DNA of 7,506 nucleotides from the NCBI GenBank assembly GCA_947458415.1, contig CANGZG010000121.1:1-7506 (forward strand), written 5' to 3'. The translations under genes were made by a program, and so were the position numbers. This document shows positions 6,315-7,506 of this stretch, in pieces (within the stretch, counting starts at the first letter, position 1; each line of letters starts with the position of its first letter). The DNA is from Comamonadaceae bacterium (GTDB lineage Bacteria; Pseudomonadota; Gammaproteobacteria; Burkholderiales; Burkholderiaceae_C). Below the pieces are notes generated by a model. The model did not search any database and had not been told where the DNA came from. It was given only the letters and a program-made list of their open reading frames with translations.

Positions 6315-6341
6315 CGCCCGCTCTGTCGGGCGTGTTTTTTT
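6315..6341 (+). terminator. Intrinsic terminator in the suhB upstream region
   Basis: CGCCCG (6315-6320) and CGGGCG (6327-6332) form a perfect GC-only stem around a CTCTGT loop, followed at once by TG and seven Ts (6335-6341). This is a textbook rho-independent terminator for plus-strand transcription; the minus strand has no T-run after the stem. It is unusual because the genes to its left (trmJ, cysE, hypothetical) are on the minus strand, so no plus-strand gene ends here. It either attenuates suhB from a promoter at about 6295, ends a very short RNA, or blocks antisense read-through from mogA. Confidence 0.8.
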
Positions 6342-6385
6342 GCTGATAGACGCTGCTTGTTCGCGTTCAACACAGGCTTGCTGAT

Positions 6386-6445
6386 CCTCCCCCATGTCCA
6401 CCGCCTCATCCTCCTCCATCCATCCCATGCTCAACATCGCCATCA
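6386..6445 (+). promoter_or_regulatory. C-rich, G-poor tract over the suhB start (rut-like)
   Basis: In these 60 bases I count 32 C and 4 G, spanning the last 8 leader bases and the first 17 codons of suhB. Unstructured C-rich, G-poor RNA is the known preference of Rho. The part before the ATG (CCTCCCCC) is the opposite of a Shine-Dalgarno sequence. It may also just reflect Ser/Ala/Pro codons in the N-terminus. Confidence 0.3.
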
Positions 6446-7284
6446 AGGCGGCACGGGCAGCGGGCACCCTCATCAACCGCGCAGCACTGGATGTGGAATC
6501 GGTCCGGGTTTCCAAAAAAATGGAAAACGACTTTGTCACCGAAGTCGATCAGGCCAGCGAAAACACCATCATTGAAACTTTGCTCAACGCTTACCCGGAC
6601 CACGGCATCCTGGCCGAAGAGTCAGGTCGCACGCACGGCAACCCAAACGCTGAACACCTGTGGATCATCGACCCGTTGGACGGCACCACCAATTTCATCC
6701 ACGGCTTTCCGTTTTATTGCGTCAGCATCGCCTTGCAAAGCCGAGGCCGCTTGGAGCAAGCCGTGGTTTACGACCCCACGCGCAACGATTTGTTCACATC
6801 CACGCGCGGACGCGGCGCTTTTCTCAACGACCGTCGCCTGCGCGTGAGCAAACGCATCCGCATGAAGGAATGCCTCATCAGCACGGGCTTTCCGTTTCGT
6901 GACGGCGACGACTTTCATGCTTACTTGAGCATGATGTCCGAGGTCATGACCCGCACGGCTGGTTTGCGTCGCCCAGGAGCGGCCGCGCTGGACTTGGCCT
7001 ATGTCGCCGCCGGATTCAGTGATGGTTTTTTTGAAACCGGTCTACACCCTTGGGACATGGCAGCCGGTGCGCTGTTGGTCACCGAAGCAGGTGGGCTGGT
7101 GGGCAACTTCACAGGCGAGGCAGATTTTTTGCACCAACGCGAATGCTTGGCTGCCAACCCCAAAATTTACGGTCAACTTGTCACACTCTTGCAACCCTAT
7201 TCCAAATTTGCAGGTGTGGCTGACAAAGCCGTCGCAGCGCAAGCGATTGCCGAGGTCAGCAAAGTCATCGACGCAGGCAAATAA
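6394..7284 (+). CDS. suhB: SuhB inositol-monophosphatase family / Nus-complex protein
   Basis: SuhB hydrolyses inositol phosphates (Mg-dependent, Li-sensitive) and in E. coli also joins the NusA/B/E/G complex that drives rRNA antitermination. The 296-residue product carries the family metal-binding motifs: NDFVTEVD (45-52), LAEESG with Glu75 (73-78), motif A DPLDGTTNFIHGFP with Asp93 and Asp96 (93-106), and motif B WDMAAGALLVTEAGG with Asp221 (220-234); RRPGAAALDLAYVAAGFSDGFFE (192-214) is also typical of SuhB. Homology with E. coli begins at HPMLNIA, so the ATG at 6394 adds a short Ser-rich N-terminus (STASSSSI); an ATG at 6427 (MLNIAIKAA) is a poorer alternative because it cuts the conserved HP. 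There is an Ala/Lys-rich helical C-terminal extension of about 25 residues. No ribosome binding site is visible, and the region before the ATG is CCTCCCCC. Only 23 bases separate it from mutS, so the two are probably cotranscribed. Confidence 0.95.
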   Translation: MSTASSSSIHPMLNIAIKAARAAGTLINRAALDVESVRVSKKMENDFVTEVDQASENTIIETLLNAYPDHGILAEESGRTHGNPNAEHLWIIDPLDGTTNFIHGFPFYCVSIALQSRGRLEQAVVYDPTRNDLFTSTRGRGAFLNDRRLRVSKRIRMKECLISTGFPFRDGDDFHAYLSMMSEVMTRTAGLRRPGAAALDLAYVAAGFSDGFFETGLHPWDMAAGALLVTEAGGLVGNFTGEADFLHQRECLAANPKIYGQLVTLLQPYSKFAGVADKAVAAQAIAEVSKVIDAGK

Positions 7285-7307
7285 ATCTCAACACGCGTTG
7301 TGTGACC

Positions 7308-7506
7308 ATGGCAGACACATCAATGCACACCCCCATGATGGTCCAGTACCTGGGCCTGAAAGCAGATTTTCCAAACACGCTGCTGTTCTACCGCATGGGA
7401 GACTTTTACGAGCTGTTTTTTGAAGATGCGGAAAAAGCCGCGCGACTGCTGGACATCACTTTGACACAACGCGGTCAGTCTGCCGGACAACCGGTGGTCA
7501 TGGCCG
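7308..7506 (+). CDS. mutS: DNA mismatch repair protein MutS, N-terminal part (3' truncated)
   Basis: MutS recognises mismatches and small loops in DNA and recruits MutL. Only the first 66 residues are in the window; the frame runs open to the right edge. The sequence HTPMMVQYLGLKADFPNTLLFYRMGDFYELFFEDAEKAARLLDITLTQRG is the classical start of mismatch-binding domain I, and the Phe-X-Glu motif that stacks on the mispaired base is present as Phe33-Tyr34-Glu35. The ATG at 7308 is taken as start; an in-frame ATG at 7323 would still keep the conserved HTPMM. No clear ribosome binding site precedes either (GTTGTGTGACC). It follows suhB by 23 bases on the same strand with no terminator between them. 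Confidence 0.95.
   Translation, partial: MADTSMHTPMMVQYLGLKADFPNTLLFYRMGDFYELFFEDAEKAARLLDITLTQRGQSAGQPVVMA

Noticed and set aside
1..7506. CRISPR arrays, tRNA genes, transposases, toxin-antitoxin or defence genes
   Set aside because: Looked for regular repeats, cloverleaf-type sequence and typical motifs on both strands; nearly all bases are taken by recognised housekeeping genes and nothing of this kind is visible.

Overview
The window looks like an ordinary housekeeping stretch of a betaproteobacterial chromosome, most likely Burkholderiales and probably Comamonadaceae. This rests on how the encoded proteins read (YqeY, PotG-like ATPase, YjgA, MogA, TrmJ, SuhB, MutS), on moderate GC content judged by eye, and on gene order; no database search was possible. 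Coding density is very high and no gap exceeds about 120 bases. I see no mobile element, CRISPR array, tRNA, rRNA or prophage-like block.

Layout, left to right. The plus strand begins with the 3' part of yqeY, then a PotG-type polyamine-transport ATPase gene that has no visible partner subunits. pmbA (tldE) follows on the minus strand and converges on potG. A 41-base divergent intergenic region separates pmbA from the plus-strand pair yjgA (darP)-mogA, which overlap by 4 bases. Next is a minus-strand cluster transcribed trmJ -> cysE -> a 134-residue protein I do not recognise; its last gene ends 2 bases from the mogA stop. Finally suhB and the 5' part of mutS lie on the plus strand, with suhB divergent from trmJ.

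Functional themes are translation and RNA (YqeY, YjgA in 50S assembly, TrmJ tRNA 2'-O-methylation, SuhB as phosphatase and Nus-complex partner), cysteine and molybdenum-cofactor biosynthesis (CysE, MogA), peptide/quality-control proteolysis (PmbA/TldE), polyamine uptake (PotG-like) and DNA mismatch repair (MutS). The suhB | trmJ-cysE arrangement resembles that of gammaproteobacteria, where iscRSUA usually follows; here an unrecognised gene follows instead.

The most interesting non-coding signal is the suhB leader. It holds a textbook intrinsic terminator on the plus strand with no plus-strand gene just upstream, a boxA-like octamer in the hairpin, and a strongly C-rich, G-poor tract over the suhB start. 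Because SuhB is itself a Nus-complex component, these may form an autoregulatory leader; this is inference. No clear undescribed multi-gene system is visible.
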